From Azoarcus sp. CIB (GTDB lineage Bacteria > Pseudomonadota > Gammaproteobacteria > Burkholderiales > Rhodocyclaceae), in contig NZ_CP011072.1 in assembly GCF_001190925.1 (NCBI RefSeq), positions 4,216,001 through 4,280,000 of the forward strand: a stretch of 64,000 bases of DNA, written 5' to 3'. A program made the translations under genes and the position numbers. Positions 31,920-41,904 of the stretch are shown here, piece after piece; positions within the stretch are counted from its first letter, which is position 1; every line of letters starts with the position of its first letter. The notes under the pieces were generated by a model. That model searched no databases. It saw only the letters and a program-made list of their open reading frames with translations, and was not told where the DNA came from.

Positions 31920-32337
31920 GGACATCGGGGATCGCAGCAAAAGGGAAGGCATTGTCCGGCGGCCGGCGCCTCTCACGCAAGCACGCGGCAAAGCAGGCGA
32001 GGAGCTCGCTGAGCGATTCCTCGCGCGCCGGGGCCTCACCCCTCTCGCACGCAACGTCCGCTGCCGCGGCGGAGAAGTCGATCTCGTGTGCCTGGACCGC
32101 GGCACCGTGGTGTTCGTGGAAGTCCGTCTGCGCAGCAATCCAAGCTTCGGCGGCGCGGCGGCGAGCATCACCGCGACAAAGCGCCGGCGCGTCGTGCTTG
32201 CGGCACGCTGGTGGCTCGCGGGCGCGGGCCGGCGCTACGCACAAAGCCCCTGCCGCTTCGACGCAGTGCTGATGAGCGCACTCGACGAAGCAACGGTGGA
32301 ATGGCTGCGCGGCGCGTTCGACGCCGACTCGTGGTAA
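31918..32337 (+). CDS. yraN: YraN family (UPF0102) endonuclease-like protein
   Basis: 139 residues with the UPF0102 core: KAGEELAERFLARRG, NVRCRGGEVDLVCLD and VFVEVRLRS, a restriction-endonuclease-like arrangement (E...D...ExR; the final Lys is Arg here). Function unknown. The first 19 residues are longer than most homologs, but no other start codon is in frame nearby. It heads the yraN-diaA-dolP order seen in E. coli (where lpoA precedes it). Confidence 0.92.
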   Translation: MDIGDRSKREGIVRRPAPLTQARGKAGEELAERFLARRGLTPLARNVRCRGGEVDLVCLDRGTVVFVEVRLRSNPSFGGAAASITATKRRRVVLAARWWLAGAGRRYAQSPCRFDAVLMSALDEATVEWLRGAFDADSW

Positions 32338-32453
32338 GCGTCTGTAAGGAAGCCCACCGCTTCAGCGCCGGGCACGGCACACTTGCGCCGCGCGGCGGCA
32401 GCGGCGGGACCGGCCTCCGCCTCGTGCTAGACTTTTGCCCCCGACAGAAGTGA

Positions 32454-33058
<605 letters not shown>

Positions 33059-33059
<1 letters not shown>

Positions 33060-33691
33060 TGAACAACAAGACCCTTCAAGCCAGCCGGCGCACCCTGCTT
33101 CTCGGCCTGGGCGCAGCGGCGACGCTGCCGCTGCTGCAGGGCTGCTTCCCGCTCGTCGCGGGCGGGGTCGGAGCGGGCGCGGCCATGGTTGCCGACCGCC
33201 GCACCTCGGGCGCCTACGTCGAGGACGAAGGCATCGAATGGCGCACCTCGAGTGCGCTGCGCGATCGTCTCGGCGATGCCGTGCATATCAACGTGACGTC
33301 CTTCAACCGTAACGTGCTGCTCACCGGGGAAGCCCCCAGCGAGGCGCACCGCGCCGAAGCGGAGCGCGTGGCCGGCGGCATCGCCAACGTCAAGGGCATC
33401 GTCAACGAAGTCCAGGTCGCCGGCACCTCGTCGCTGACCTCGCGCGGCAACGACTCGCTGATCACGTCGAAGGTCAAGGCGCGCTTCGTCGATTCGGCGC
33501 AGTTCAGCGCCAACCACATCAAGGTCGTGACCGAGGCGGGAACCGTATTCCTGCTCGGCATCGTGACGCGCCGCGAGGCGGACGCCGCGACCGAGGTGGC
33601 GCGCCGCACGGACGGCGTGCGCAAGGTCGTGAGGGTGTTCGAGTACATCACCGACCAGCAGGCCCGCCAGCTCGAAGGCAAGAAGGACTGA
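33059..33691 (+). CDS. dolP: BON-domain outer-membrane lipoprotein (DolP/YraP-like)
   Basis: 210 residues. The N-terminus has twin arginines (ASRRTLLLGLG) and a lipobox LLQGC with C29. Two BON domains follow (about 60-118 and 135-200), each with the conserved glycine hinge (NVLLTGEAP; TVFLLGIVTRREAD). In E. coli DolP binds anionic lipids at division sites and supports outer-membrane integrity. Translationally coupled to the SIS gene by a 1-nt overlap. Confidence 0.92.
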
Positions 33692-33777
33692 AGCGCCGGA
33701 TCGTCGGCCGGAGCGGCTTAGGCGATGCTATTAACCCCGCTGGCAATTGGCGACGTCAGGTTGAGGGCAGCGCGGTC

Positions 33778-33877
33778 ACTCCCTCCCCTTCAAGGGGGAG
33801 GGTTGGGGTGGGGATGGGTTAAACAACCGTGACCGAAACCCATCCCCCTCCTAACCTCCCCCCTTGAAGGGGGAGGA
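33778..33877. repeat. Inverted intergenic repeat with nested palindromes
   Basis: Two roughly 40-bp arms are imperfect inverted copies: the left has CTCCCCTTCAAGGGGGAGGG then TTGGGGTGGGGATGGGTT; the right has AACCCATCCCCCTCCTAAC then CTCCCCCCTTGAAGGGGGAG. Each arm contains its own smaller palindrome centred on TTCAA/TTGAA. It sits in the 215-nt gap between convergent dolP and mpl. Similar CCCCTTGAAGGGG-type repeats are common between genes in proteobacteria. It may act as a bidirectional terminator. Confidence 0.8.
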
Positions 33878-33906
33878 ACAAGGCGTCCGACCGCTCCCAC
33901 ACTTCG

Positions 33907-35271
33907 TCAACCCGCCTGGCGGGAGCGCAAAGCGGCGAGCAGCTTGTCGTGCACGCCGCCGAAACCGCCGTTGCTCATGACCAGCACGTGATCGCCGGGG
34001 CGGGCCTCGGTGACGACGGCCGCAACCAGTTCATCCAGCGAATCGAAGGTACCGGCCCGCCCGCCCAGCGGCGCAAGCGCTTCGCCCGCGTCCCAGCCGA
34101 GAGCGTTCGCATAGCAGTAGACGCGATCGGCCAGCGCCAGGCTGTCGGGCAGGCGACTCTTCATCACCCCGAGCTTCATCGTGTTGGAACGCGGCTCCAG
34201 CACGGCGAGGATGCGCCCCTGCGGTTCGCGTTTACGCAGGCCTTCGACCGTCAGCGCGATCGCCGTCGGATGATGGGCAAAATCGTCATAGACGGTGACC
34301 CCGTCTACGCGGCCACGCACCTCCATGCGACGCTTGATCCCCTGGAAGCGCGCGAGACTCGCGATGGCCTGCGCCGGCGTCACGCCGACATGCCGGGCCG
34401 CAGCAATCGCCGCAAGTGCGTTGCTGCGATTGTGGCTGCCCGACATCGGCATCGCGATGCGCCCCAGCTCCTCGCCGCGCAACCTGAACACGGCCTCGCC
34501 CTCGCCCTCCTCCGCGCCCGGCTCGACCGACCACTGGGCGGCATCGCCGAACCATTCCAGCTCAGACCAGCAGCCGCGCGCGAGCACGCGCTTGAGGCTC
34601 TCTTCGCCGCCATTCGCGAGGATGCGGCCGGATGCCGGAATCGTCCGCACGAGGTGGTGGAACTGCGTCTCGATCGCCGCGAGGTCGGAAAAAATGTCGG
34701 CGTGGTCGAATTCGAGATTGTTGAGGATGGCCGTGCGCGGACGGTAATGCACGAACTTCGAACGCTTGTCGCAGAACGCCGTGTCGTACTCGTCCGCCTC
34801 GATGACGAAAAAGGGTGAATCGGTGAGGCGCGCCGACACGCCGAAGTTGCCCGGCACGCCGCCGACGAGGAAGCCGGGATTCAGCCCGGCGTCCTCCAGC
34901 ATCCACGCCAGCATGGAGGTCGTCGTGGTCTTGCCGTGCGTGCCCGCGACGGCCAACACCCAGCGCCCCTGCAGGACATGCTCGGCCAGCCATTGCGGAC
35001 CGGACACATAGGGGAGGCCGCGCTCGAGAATGGCCTCCAGCAGCGGATTGCCGCGCGAGATGGCATTGCCGACAACGAACACGTCGGGCGCGAGGTCGAT
35101 CTGCGCGCCATCGTAGCCTTCCGTCAGGCCGATGCCCTGCGCTTCGAGCTGGGTGCTCATCGGCGGATAGACGTTCGCGTCGCAGCCGGTGACGGTATGC
35201 CCTGCCGAACGCGCGAGCAGCGCCACGCCGCCCATGAAGGTGCCGCAGATTCCAAGGATGTGGATATGCAT
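33907..35271 (-). CDS. mpl: UDP-MurNAc:L-Ala-gamma-D-Glu-meso-DAP ligase (Mpl)
   Basis: Recycles murein tripeptide by joining it directly to UDP-MurNAc. 454 residues from MHIHILGICGTFMGGVA, a start typical of Mpl and distinct from MurC. The P-loop is [15 protein letters not shown], with VIEADEYDTAFCDKRSKFVHY and DDFAHHPTAI downstream. The frame continuing to 35532 has no conservation. It is unlinked from the dcw cluster and divergent from an uncharacterised gene. Confidence 0.97.
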   Translation of the reverse strand: MHIHILGICGTFMGGVALLARSAGHTVTGCDANVYPPMSTQLEAQGIGLTEGYDGAQIDLAPDVFVVGNAISRGNPLLEAILERGLPYVSGPQWLAEHVLQGRWVLAVAGTHGKTTTTSMLAWMLEDAGLNPGFLVGGVPGNFGVSARLTDSPFFVIEADEYDTAFCDKRSKFVHYRPRTAILNNLEFDHADIFSDLAAIETQFHHLVRTIPASGRILANGGEESLKRVLARGCWSELEWFGDAAQWSVEPGAEEGEGEAVFRLRGEELGRIAMPMSGSHNRSNALAAIAAARHVGVTPAQAIASLARFQGIKRRMEVRGRVDGVTVYDDFAHHPTAIALTVEGLRKREPQGRILAVLEPRSNTMKLGVMKSRLPDSLALADRVYCYANALGWDAGEALAPLGGRAGTFDSLDELVAAVVTEARPGDHVLVMSNGGFGGVHDKLLAALRSRQAG

Positions 35272-35322
35272 CGAAACTCCGGGACTGACGGACCGCTGCA
35301 ATGTGCGTGAAACGGGTCCGTG

Positions 35323-35341
35323 TAGAATGGTGCGCATTCTA
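35323..35341. promoter_or_regulatory. Symmetric TAGAATG-CATTCTA element between divergent genes
   Basis: A perfect 7-bp inverted repeat with a 5-nt spacer. Each half contains TAGAAT, a good -10 hexamer, one on each strand, pointing at mpl and at the gene at 35369. No clear -35 was found on either side. It may be two facing -10 elements or a regulator operator. Confidence 0.35.
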
Positions 35342-35368
35342 CATCGACCCTCATCCGGACTCGCGACC

Positions 35369-35986
35369 ATGACTTTCCGCGCGCCCCCCTCCCGCTCCGG
35401 AACCCTGAGGCGTGAGATCGCCGCCACGGCGGCCCGCATGATGGCCGAAGACGGCATCAGCGATTTCGGTTTCGCCAAACGCAAGGCCGCGCGCCAACTC
35501 GGCGCGTCCGACACGGATTCCCTGCCCAACAACGCCGAGATCGAAGCCGAGCTGCGCGCCTGGCAGGCGCTCTACCAGGACGAGGAGCAGGCCGAGCGCG
35601 TGCTCGAGATGCGTCGCGCCGCCATCGGCGTGATGCGCCTGCTCGACGACTTCCGCCCCTACCTCACCGGCGGTGCGCTCGACGGCACCGCGGGTCGCTA
35701 CACGGAGGTCGATATCGAACTCTTCGCGGAGAGCGCCAAGGAAGTCGAGATCTTCTTCCTCAACCAGAACATTGCCTACGAACACCGCGAACCGCGCCGT
35801 CCCGCGCCGCACGCGCCGGAAGCGATCCTGAGCTTCGAGTGGGAACAGGTTCCGATCCGCCTGTCGATCCATCCGGCCGACGCCGAACGTTCCAACCGAC
35901 GGCGTGCGGACAGGGCGCGCCTGCCTACGGTCGAGGCGCTGCTCGCCCAGGGCGGCAGCGAGACCCAACCCGAACCCGCACGCTGA
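35369..35986 (+). CDS. Uncharacterised protein with nucleotidyltransferase-like core
   Basis: 205 residues, soluble, highly charged. The middle (FRPYLTGGALDGTAGRYTEVDIEL, shown here in parts: LTGGALDGTAG about 99-109 and D115/E117) resembles the small nucleotidyltransferase pattern of a G-x pair followed by DxE/DxD. The C-terminus is Arg/Glu-rich. Homologs in betaproteobacteria are hypothetical as far as I know. It is divergent from mpl and 12 nt ahead of the TlpA gene, so it may form an operon with it. The nucleotidyltransferase idea is an inference from a short motif. Confidence 0.75.
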   Translation: MTFRAPPSRSGTLRREIAATAARMMAEDGISDFGFAKRKAARQLGASDTDSLPNNAEIEAELRAWQALYQDEEQAERVLEMRRAAIGVMRLLDDFRPYLTGGALDGTAGRYTEVDIELFAESAKEVEIFFLNQNIAYEHREPRRPAPHAPEAILSFEWEQVPIRLSIHPADAERSNRRRADRARLPTVEALLAQGGSETQPEPAR

Positions 35987-35998
35987 ACCGGTCGCAAC

Positions 35999-36550
35999 AT
36001 GAAGCCATTCGTCCGCAACGCCTTGATCCTTGGCGTCGCCGCAGCCGCGGGACTCGCCGGCTATCTCACCCAGCGCGCCGCGCCGCCCGCTCGCCCTGCG
36101 ACGGCGCAGGTCGCCCGCGAGGCCGGGGCACCCATACTCGCGCTGAGCCTGCCCGACAGCAACGGTCAGCCCCAGGCGCTCTCGCAGTGGCGCGGCAAGG
36201 TGCTGGTGGTCAATTTCTGGGCGACATGGTGCCCGCCCTGCCTGCGCGAGATCCCCGAATTCGCCGCCGTGAGCCGGCGCTTCGCCGATGCACCGGTGCA
36301 ATTCGTCGGCATCGGCATCGACCAGCCCGACAACGTGCGCAGATTCGCCGAGGACAACAGGGTCCCCTATCCGCTGTTGATCGCTCCGCTGCAGACGCTA
36401 GCCGTGACGAGCGCGCTCGGAAACACGTCCCAGGCACTCCCGTTCACCGCGATCTTCGACCGGCAGGGCGAACTGGATTTCGTGAAGCTCGGCACCTTGA
36501 ATGAAGCGGAACTTGAGGGCAAAATTCGCGCACTCCTCGCTTCGCGCTGA
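35999..36550 (+). CDS. TlpA-family thiol:disulfide reductase
   Basis: 183 residues. An N-terminal membrane anchor or signal helix ([16 protein letters not shown]) is followed by a thioredoxin-fold domain with the redox motif [13 protein letters not shown] (C78, C81). The residues [11 protein letters not shown] near the end include the cis-proline region (ALPFTAIF). These periplasmic reductases maintain thiols, often for cytochrome c maturation, but the substrate cannot be told here. Confidence 0.92.
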   Translation: MKPFVRNALILGVAAAAGLAGYLTQRAAPPARPATAQVAREAGAPILALSLPDSNGQPQALSQWRGKVLVVNFWATWCPPCLREIPEFAAVSRRFADAPVQFVGIGIDQPDNVRRFAEDNRVPYPLLIAPLQTLAVTSALGNTSQALPFTAIFDRQGELDFVKLGTLNEAELEGKIRALLASR

Positions 36551-36607
36551 CGTACCCGGAACGCTTTCACTGGACAAAGTGCAGCGATCTGCGGCAAACT
36601 TGCCGAC

Positions 36608-37099
36608 ATGACGCGCTCAAAACGCAGCAAAACCACCGAGGCCCCACCGCCTCCGCAGACTCGAATCCTGGTTCTGCACGGCCCCAACCTGAACCTCCTC
36701 GGCACTCGCGAACCCGATGTCTATGGCCGCACCACGCTGGCCGACATCCATTCCGCGATGGATGCGCGTGCCCGTGCAGCCGGAGTCGTCGTCGAGTCCT
36801 TCCAGAGCAATCACGAAGGGCAGCTCATCGACCGCATCCAGGCTGCAGCCGTGGAAGCGATCGACTACATCATCATCAACCCGGCCGGTTACAGCCACAC
36901 GAGCGTCGCCCTGCGCGACGCGCTGGCCGCGGTAGCGATTCCCTACGTGGAAGTGCACCTGTCCAACATCCACGCGCGGGAACCGTTCCGGCATCACTCC
37001 TATTTTTCCGATCGCGCCATCGGCGTCATCTGCGGGCTGGGCGCATACGGCTACATGGCCGCACTCGAATTCGCCCTGACGCAACTGCGGAAAAGCTAA
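36608..37099 (+). CDS. aroQ: 3-dehydroquinate dehydratase, type II
   Basis: Third step of the shikimate pathway. 163 residues with the type II motifs [20 protein letters not shown] (catalytic Tyr at the end of this loop), [12 protein letters not shown] and [12 protein letters not shown] (catalytic His). The N-terminus has an extra 18 polar residues ([18 protein letters not shown]) before the usual start, and no internal ATG replaces it. It lies just upstream of accB, an arrangement common in proteobacteria. Confidence 0.97.
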   Translation: MTRSKRSKTTEAPPPPQTRILVLHGPNLNLLGTREPDVYGRTTLADIHSAMDARARAAGVVVESFQSNHEGQLIDRIQAAAVEAIDYIIINPAGYSHTSVALRDALAAVAIPYVEVHLSNIHAREPFRHHSYFSDRAIGVICGLGAYGYMAALEFALTQLRKS

Positions 37100-37152
37100 A
37101 CACAAAACCACTCTGGCGGCCCAGCAAGGCGCCGCATTGTCCGGAGAACAGC

Positions 37153-37602
37153 ATGGATCTGCGCAAGCTGAAGAAACTGATCGACCTCGTCCAGGAATCG
37201 GGCATTTCCGAACTGGAGGTTACTGAGGGCGAAGAGAAGGTACGCATCGCCAAACACATCGCCGCCCCCGCGGCTCCCGCCTATCTGGCCGCTGCGCCCA
37301 TGGCCGCTCCGGCTGTGGTCCCCGCGAACGATGTGGTCGTGGCGCCAGCGGCCAACGCCCTACCCGACGGCAACGTCGTCAAGTCGCCGATGGTCGGCAC
37401 CTTCTACCGCGCGAGCGCGCCGGGCGCGAAGCCGCTGGCAGACGTCGGCCAGAGCGTCGCCATCGGCGACCGCCTGTGCATCATCGAAGCGATGAAGCTC
37501 ATGAACGAGATCGAGTCGGAGTTCACCGGCACGATCAAGGCGATCCTGGTCGAGAACGGCCAGCCGGTCGAGTACGGCCAGCCGCTGTTCGTCATCGCCT
37601 GA
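37153..37602 (+). CDS. accB: Biotin carboxyl carrier protein of acetyl-CoA carboxylase
   Basis: 149 residues. An N-terminal BCCP domain ([23 protein letters not shown] region), an Ala/Pro-rich linker (about 36-75), and the biotinyl domain with the acceptor lysine in [12 protein letters not shown]. It hands carboxybiotin from AccC to the carboxyltransferase. It is 10 nt upstream of accC and surely co-transcribed. Confidence 0.98.
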   Translation: MDLRKLKKLIDLVQESGISELEVTEGEEKVRIAKHIAAPAAPAYLAAAPMAAPAVVPANDVVVAPAANALPDGNVVKSPMVGTFYRASAPGAKPLADVGQSVAIGDRLCIIEAMKLMNEIESEFTGTIKAILVENGQPVEYGQPLFVIA

Positions 37603-37612
37603 TCGGCACGCC

Positions 37613-38974
37613 ATGTTCGATAAGATCCTGATCGCGAACCGCGGCGAGATTGCGCTGAGGGTGCTGCGCGCCTGCCGCGAGCTCGGCATCCGCACCGTCG
37701 CCGTGCACTCGGTCGCGGACACCGAGGCCAAGTACGTGAAGCTCGCCGACGAGTCGGTGTGCATCGGCCCCGCCGCCTCGGCGCTGAGCTACCTCAACGT
37801 GCCGGCCATCATCTCGGCGGCGGAAGTCACCGACGCCGAAGCGATCCACCCCGGCTACGGCTTCCTGTCGGAGAACGCCGACTTCGCCGAGCGCGTCGAA
37901 CAGTCCGGCTTCGCGTTCATCGGCCCGCGCGCCGAAACGATCCGCCTGATGGGCGACAAGGTCAGCGCGAAGGATGCGATGAAGGCCGCTGGCGTGCCCT
38001 GCGTGCCGGGTTCCGACGGGGCCCTGCCGGAAGACCCCAAGGAGATCGTCAAGATCGCGCGCGCGGTCGGCTATCCGGTGATCATCAAGGCAGCCGGCGG
38101 CGGCGGCGGACGCGGCATGCGCGTGGTGCACACGGAAGCTGCGCTGCTCAACGCCGTGCAGACGACCCGCGCCGAAGCGCAGGCGGCATTCGGCAACCCG
38201 GTCGTGTACATGGAGAAGTTCCTCGAGAACCCGCGCCATGTAGAGATCCAGGTTCTTGCCGACGCTCACGGCAACGCGGTGTATCTGGGCGAACGCGACT
38301 GCTCGATGCAGCGCCGCCACCAGAAGGTCATCGAGGAGGCGCCCGCGCCCGGCATCGACCGCAAGGCCATTGCCAAGGTCGGCGAGCGTTGCGCCGAAGC
38401 CTGCCGCAAGATCGGCTATCGTGGCGCCGGCACCTTCGAATTCCTGTACGAAAACGGCGAGTTCTTCTTCATCGAGATGAACACGCGCGTGCAGGTCGAG
38501 CACCCGGTCACCGAACTGATCACCGGCATCGACATCGTGCAGGCCCAGATCCGCATCGCGGCAAACGAAAAGCTGTGGTTCGGCCAGAAGGACATCGTCT
38601 TCCGCGGTCACGCGGTCGAGTGCCGGATCAACGCCGAAGATCCGTTCAAATTCACCCCCTGCCCCGGCAAGATCACCAACTGGCACACGCCGGGCGGCCC
38701 GGGCATCCGCGTCGATTCGCACGTCTACAACGGCTACACCATCCCGCAGCACTACGACTCGATGATCGGCAAGCTGATCGCCTACGGCGACACGCGCGAG
38801 CAGGCGATCCGCCGCATGCGCATCGCGCTGTCGGAGATGGTCGTCGAGGGCATCAAGACCAACGTGCCGCTGCACCAGGAACTCATGCTCGACGCGCGCT
38901 TCATCGAAGGCGGCACCAGCATCCATTACCTGGAGCACAAGCTGGCCGACCGCAACGAAGTCAAGAAAAGCTGA
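37613..38974 (+). CDS. accC: Biotin carboxylase subunit of acetyl-CoA carboxylase
   Basis: 453-residue ATP-grasp enzyme that carboxylates BCCP. The N-terminus [17 protein letters not shown], the glycine-rich ATP loop [14 protein letters not shown] and the active-site [14 protein letters not shown] are all intact. Normal length for the family. Confidence 0.98.
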   Translation: MFDKILIANRGEIALRVLRACRELGIRTVAVHSVADTEAKYVKLADESVCIGPAASALSYLNVPAIISAAEVTDAEAIHPGYGFLSENADFAERVEQSGFAFIGPRAETIRLMGDKVSAKDAMKAAGVPCVPGSDGALPEDPKEIVKIARAVGYPVIIKAAGGGGGRGMRVVHTEAALLNAVQTTRAEAQAAFGNPVVYMEKFLENPRHVEIQVLADAHGNAVYLGERDCSMQRRHQKVIEEAPAPGIDRKAIAKVGERCAEACRKIGYRGAGTFEFLYENGEFFFIEMNTRVQVEHPVTELITGIDIVQAQIRIAANEKLWFGQKDIVFRGHAVECRINAEDPFKFTPCPGKITNWHTPGGPGIRVDSHVYNGYTIPQHYDSMIGKLIAYGDTREQAIRRMRIALSEMVVEGIKTNVPLHQELMLDARFIEGGTSIHYLEHKLADRNEVKKS

Positions 38975-38993
38975 CGAGCCGGAGCCGCCGCTC

Positions 38994-39902
38994 ATGTGGA
39001 TTTCCGTGACCCTGCAGGCCGAGGCGAAGAAGGCCGAGGCCTTGTCCGAGGCGCTGATGGAGGCGGGCGCGCTCTCCATCAGCATCGACGACGCCGACGC
39101 CGGCACCGATGCCGAGAAGCCGCAGTTCGGCGAACCGGGCCATCACCCGGAGGGCCTCTGGGACCACAGTCGCGTGATCGCCCTGTTCGCCGCCGACGCC
39201 GATCTCACGGTCGCCCTGGCGCGGGCGGCTGCCGACGCGGGCTTCGACGCGGTGCCGCCCTTCACGCTCGAAGATGTCGCGGAACAGAACTGGGTACAAC
39301 TCACGCAAAGCCAGTTCGACCCGATCCGCATCACCGACCGGATGTGGATCGTACCTTCCTGGCACACCGCCCCCGATCCGGCCGCCATCAACATCGAGCT
39401 CGACCCCGGCATGGCCTTCGGCACGGGCTCGCACCCGACCACGCGCCTGTGCCTCGAGTGGCTGTGCGACACGGTCACGTCGGGCGCCGCCGTGCTCGAT
39501 TACGGCTGTGGCTCGGGCATCCTCGGCATTGCCGCGGCAAAGCTGGGCGCTGCCGATGTGCTGGGCGTCGACATCGACGACAAGGCACTCGAGGCCGCGC
39601 ACGACAATGCGGAGCGCAACGGCGTGACGATGCGCCTGCAGCATTCGCGCGAAGCGCTCGACGTGCAGTTCGACATCGTCGTCGCCAACATCCTCACCAA
39701 CCCGCTGTGCGTGCTCGCGCCCCTGCTGGCCGCGCGCGTGGCGCCCGGCGGACGGATCGCGCTGTCGGGCGTACTCGACACCCAGACCGATCAGGTCATC
39801 GCCGCCTACGCCCCCTTCATCGCACTGCGCGTCGGCACGACCCATGAGGGCTGGGCGCGACTGGAAGGCACCCGGCCCGCCACCGGGGCCGGCAACGACT
39901 GA
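38994..39902 (+). CDS. prmA: Ribosomal protein L11 methyltransferase
   Basis: 302 residues. The N-terminal L11-recognition domain (MWISVTLQAEAKKAEAL) precedes a class I SAM-binding domain with VLDYGCGSGILGIAAAKLGA split over about 168-187 and the catalytic-site NILTNPL. The gene follows accC closely, as in many proteobacteria, and its stop overlaps the next start (TGATG). Confidence 0.97.
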   Translation: MWISVTLQAEAKKAEALSEALMEAGALSISIDDADAGTDAEKPQFGEPGHHPEGLWDHSRVIALFAADADLTVALARAAADAGFDAVPPFTLEDVAEQNWVQLTQSQFDPIRITDRMWIVPSWHTAPDPAAINIELDPGMAFGTGSHPTTRLCLEWLCDTVTSGAAVLDYGCGSGILGIAAAKLGAADVLGVDIDDKALEAAHDNAERNGVTMRLQHSREALDVQFDIVVANILTNPLCVLAPLLAARVAPGGRIALSGVLDTQTDQVIAAYAPFIALRVGTTHEGWARLEGTRPATGAGND

Positions 39903-40978
39903 TGCTCGCCCGCTGCCCGGCCTGCCACACGGTATTCCGGGTGCGGAGCGAACAGCTGCGCGCACACCACGGGCAAGTGCGCTGCGGCAGCTGCCTGCTC
40001 CCGTTCGACGCACTGGACAACCTTATCGAGGACGCAACCTCACCTGCAGCACCCAAGGCGCCCGAACCAGCACCGGACCGCTCCGATCGCTTCTTCGTAC
40101 TCGAAGACAAGGCGGCGGACACGTTCTCCGACGAGCTCGATTTCGAATTGCCCGACGCGCTCGTCCCGCAGCGCGCCGCGCAACGCGAGGCAAACGTTGC
40201 GCGACAGGAACCTGAGGAACGCACGCCCGAGCCGGAGCACCGGAGCGAAGAAGACACCGACACGCCCGCTCACCGGTCATGGCGGGATAACGACGATCTG
40301 TCGCAGCAGGAACCTGCAGAGGAATACGCGCCCGACACCCTGATGCCCGGCCCTGCGTCGCCTGACCGGCTCGAGCCGGGTTTCGTGACGCCACCACGCG
40401 TCGACGAGGATTCGCATGCCGAAGAACCCGCGCCTGCGCTCACCGAACCACCGACGGATACCGAAGACGAGTTCGCAGACTACGCACCGCCTGCGCCCCC
40501 TCCTGCCCGCCACGGCCTCACCGGCCTTGCCATCGGCCTGCTGAGCGGGATGCTCGCGGCGCAGTTGCTCTATCTTTTCCGCGCCGACCTCGCACGGGAC
40601 TGGCCATCCCTGCGACCAGTGCTGGTAAATGCATGCCAAGCCCTGGGCTGCACGGTCGAACTGCCGCACATCGCCGGCCTGATCAGCGTCGAATCCTCGG
40701 ACTTGCAATCCGAGCCCGGCAAGGCGGCCAACCTCGTCCTGAACGCAACGATCCGCAACCGCGCGCCCCATCCGCTGGCGTGGCCGCACCTCGAACTGAC
40801 CCTGACCGACGCCCGGGATCGCCCTCTCGTGCGGCGCGTACTCACGCCGCAGGACTGGTTTCCGGACGCAGATCTCGAACAGGGATTCGCCGCCGGACGC
40901 GACATCGCCGTCACCTTGCCCTTTTCGGCAGACGGACTGGGCGCGTCCGGATACCGGATCTACGCCTTCTACCCCTGA
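39902..40978 (+). CDS. Zinc-ribbon and DUF3426 membrane protein
   Basis: 358 residues. An N-terminal MJ0042-type zinc ribbon (C5-x2-C8 and C28-x2-C31) is followed by a long acidic, Pro/Glu-rich linker (about 40-190), one membrane helix (LTGLAIGLLSGMLAAQLLYLF, about 202-222) and a C-terminal DUF3426 beta-rich domain. Proteins of this architecture sit after prmA in many betaproteobacteria; the function is unknown. Topology suggests a cytoplasmic zinc ribbon and a periplasmic DUF3426 domain. Confidence 0.9.
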   Translation: MLARCPACHTVFRVRSEQLRAHHGQVRCGSCLLPFDALDNLIEDATSPAAPKAPEPAPDRSDRFFVLEDKAADTFSDELDFELPDALVPQRAAQREANVARQEPEERTPEPEHRSEEDTDTPAHRSWRDNDDLSQQEPAEEYAPDTLMPGPASPDRLEPGFVTPPRVDEDSHAEEPAPALTEPPTDTEDEFADYAPPAPPPARHGLTGLAIGLLSGMLAAQLLYLFRADLARDWPSLRPVLVNACQALGCTVELPHIAGLISVESSDLQSEPGKAANLVLNATIRNRAPHPLAWPHLELTLTDARDRPLVRRVLTPQDWFPDADLEQGFAAGRDIAVTLPFSADGLGASGYRIYAFYP

Positions 40979-40998
40979 CACTCACGCGACGCCACCCC

Positions 40999-41391
40999 AT
41001 GACCCAGCCGCACCACGAGCATCACGAAAGCCCGTTCAAGGGCAAGACCGGACTCACCCGCCTGTTCAACGCCCTGCGCTACTCGTTCGACGGCCTGAGC
41101 GCAGCCTTCCGGCACGAGGACGCCTTCCGCCAGGAGTGCATCCTCGCCGCCATTCTCATCCCGCTCGCGCTGTTCATGCCCGTAACCGGGGCGGGCAAGG
41201 CCCTGCTCATCGGCAGCGTGCTCTTCGTGATGATTGTGGAGCTGATCAATTCGGCGATCGAGGCGACGGTCGACCGGGTTTCGCTCGAACGCCACCTGCT
41301 GGCCAAGCGGGCGAAGGACATCGGCAGCGCCGCCGTCCTGCTTGCGCTCGTCAATCTTGCCTGCGTTTGGGGACTGGTCCTGCTGGGCTGA
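40999..41391 (+). CDS. dgkA: Diacylglycerol kinase
   Basis: 130-residue integral membrane kinase with three helices that phosphorylates diacylglycerol released in membrane-derived glycan synthesis. The catalytic signature ELINSAIEATVDR is intact, followed by KRAKDIGSAAV. An N-terminal His-rich tail (MTQPHHEHHES) precedes the amphipathic helix. It starts 20 nt after the DUF3426 gene; the larger frame upstream is a shadow. Confidence 0.96.
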   Translation: MTQPHHEHHESPFKGKTGLTRLFNALRYSFDGLSAAFRHEDAFRQECILAAILIPLALFMPVTGAGKALLIGSVLFVMIVELINSAIEATVDRVSLERHLLAKRAKDIGSAAVLLALVNLACVWGLVLLG

Positions 41392-41427
41392 TCGGAGCCT
41401 GAACTCCCAATCAGCCCGGGGCCAGGC

Positions 41428-41904
41428 TCAGCGCGTCACGCGCGTGGTCGATCCGTCGCGCACGATGCGGACCGAATCGCCGGACCGGAAATCCTCGCCC
41501 TTGTCGTCCTGAACGACCGCCATGAGCTGATTGTTCTCGAGCCGGACGGTGACCTCCACGCCCTGAGAGCGCGTCGCGCCCTCCTCGATCGCCGAACCGG
41601 CAAGGCCGCCTGCGACCGCACCGATCACCGTCGCGATCGCCGCACCACGCCCTTCGCCGATGCCACTGCCCGCAATGCCGCCGATCGCCGCCCCCCCGAG
41701 TGCGCCGATCGGGGTCTTGGTGCCCTCGAGTTTCACGTAGCGAACCGATTCGACCACACCGTACTGCACCGTCATTGCCCGGCGTGCTTCGCCGCGCGAG
41801 TAGGTCTCGCCGCCCAGCCCGGTCGCGCAACCACCCAGCCCGAGTCCCAGCACCGACATGGCAAATGCCGCTGTAACGGCACACTGCCTCGCACCCATCA
41901 CCAT
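41428..41904 (-). CDS. Glycine-zipper outer-membrane lipoprotein (SlyB/Pcp-like)
   Basis: 158 residues. A signal peptide ends in the lipobox LGGC with C26. The middle holds a glycine-zipper domain rich in GxxxG (IGALGGAAIGGIAGSGIG and GAVAGGLAGSAIEEG) typical of the 17-kDa surface antigen family; the C-terminus is a small beta domain (VEVTVRLENNQ). SlyB is linked to outer-membrane stress in enterobacteria. The start overlaps the end of the PfkB kinase gene by 7 nt; ATG codons at 41904 and 41898 are both possible. Confidence 0.88.
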   Translation of the reverse strand: MVMGARQCAVTAAFAMSVLGLGLGGCATGLGGETYSRGEARRAMTVQYGVVESVRYVKLEGTKTPIGALGGAAIGGIAGSGIGEGRGAAIATVIGAVAGGLAGSAIEEGATRSQGVEVTVRLENNQLMAVVQDDKGEDFRSGDSVRIVRDGSTTRVTR

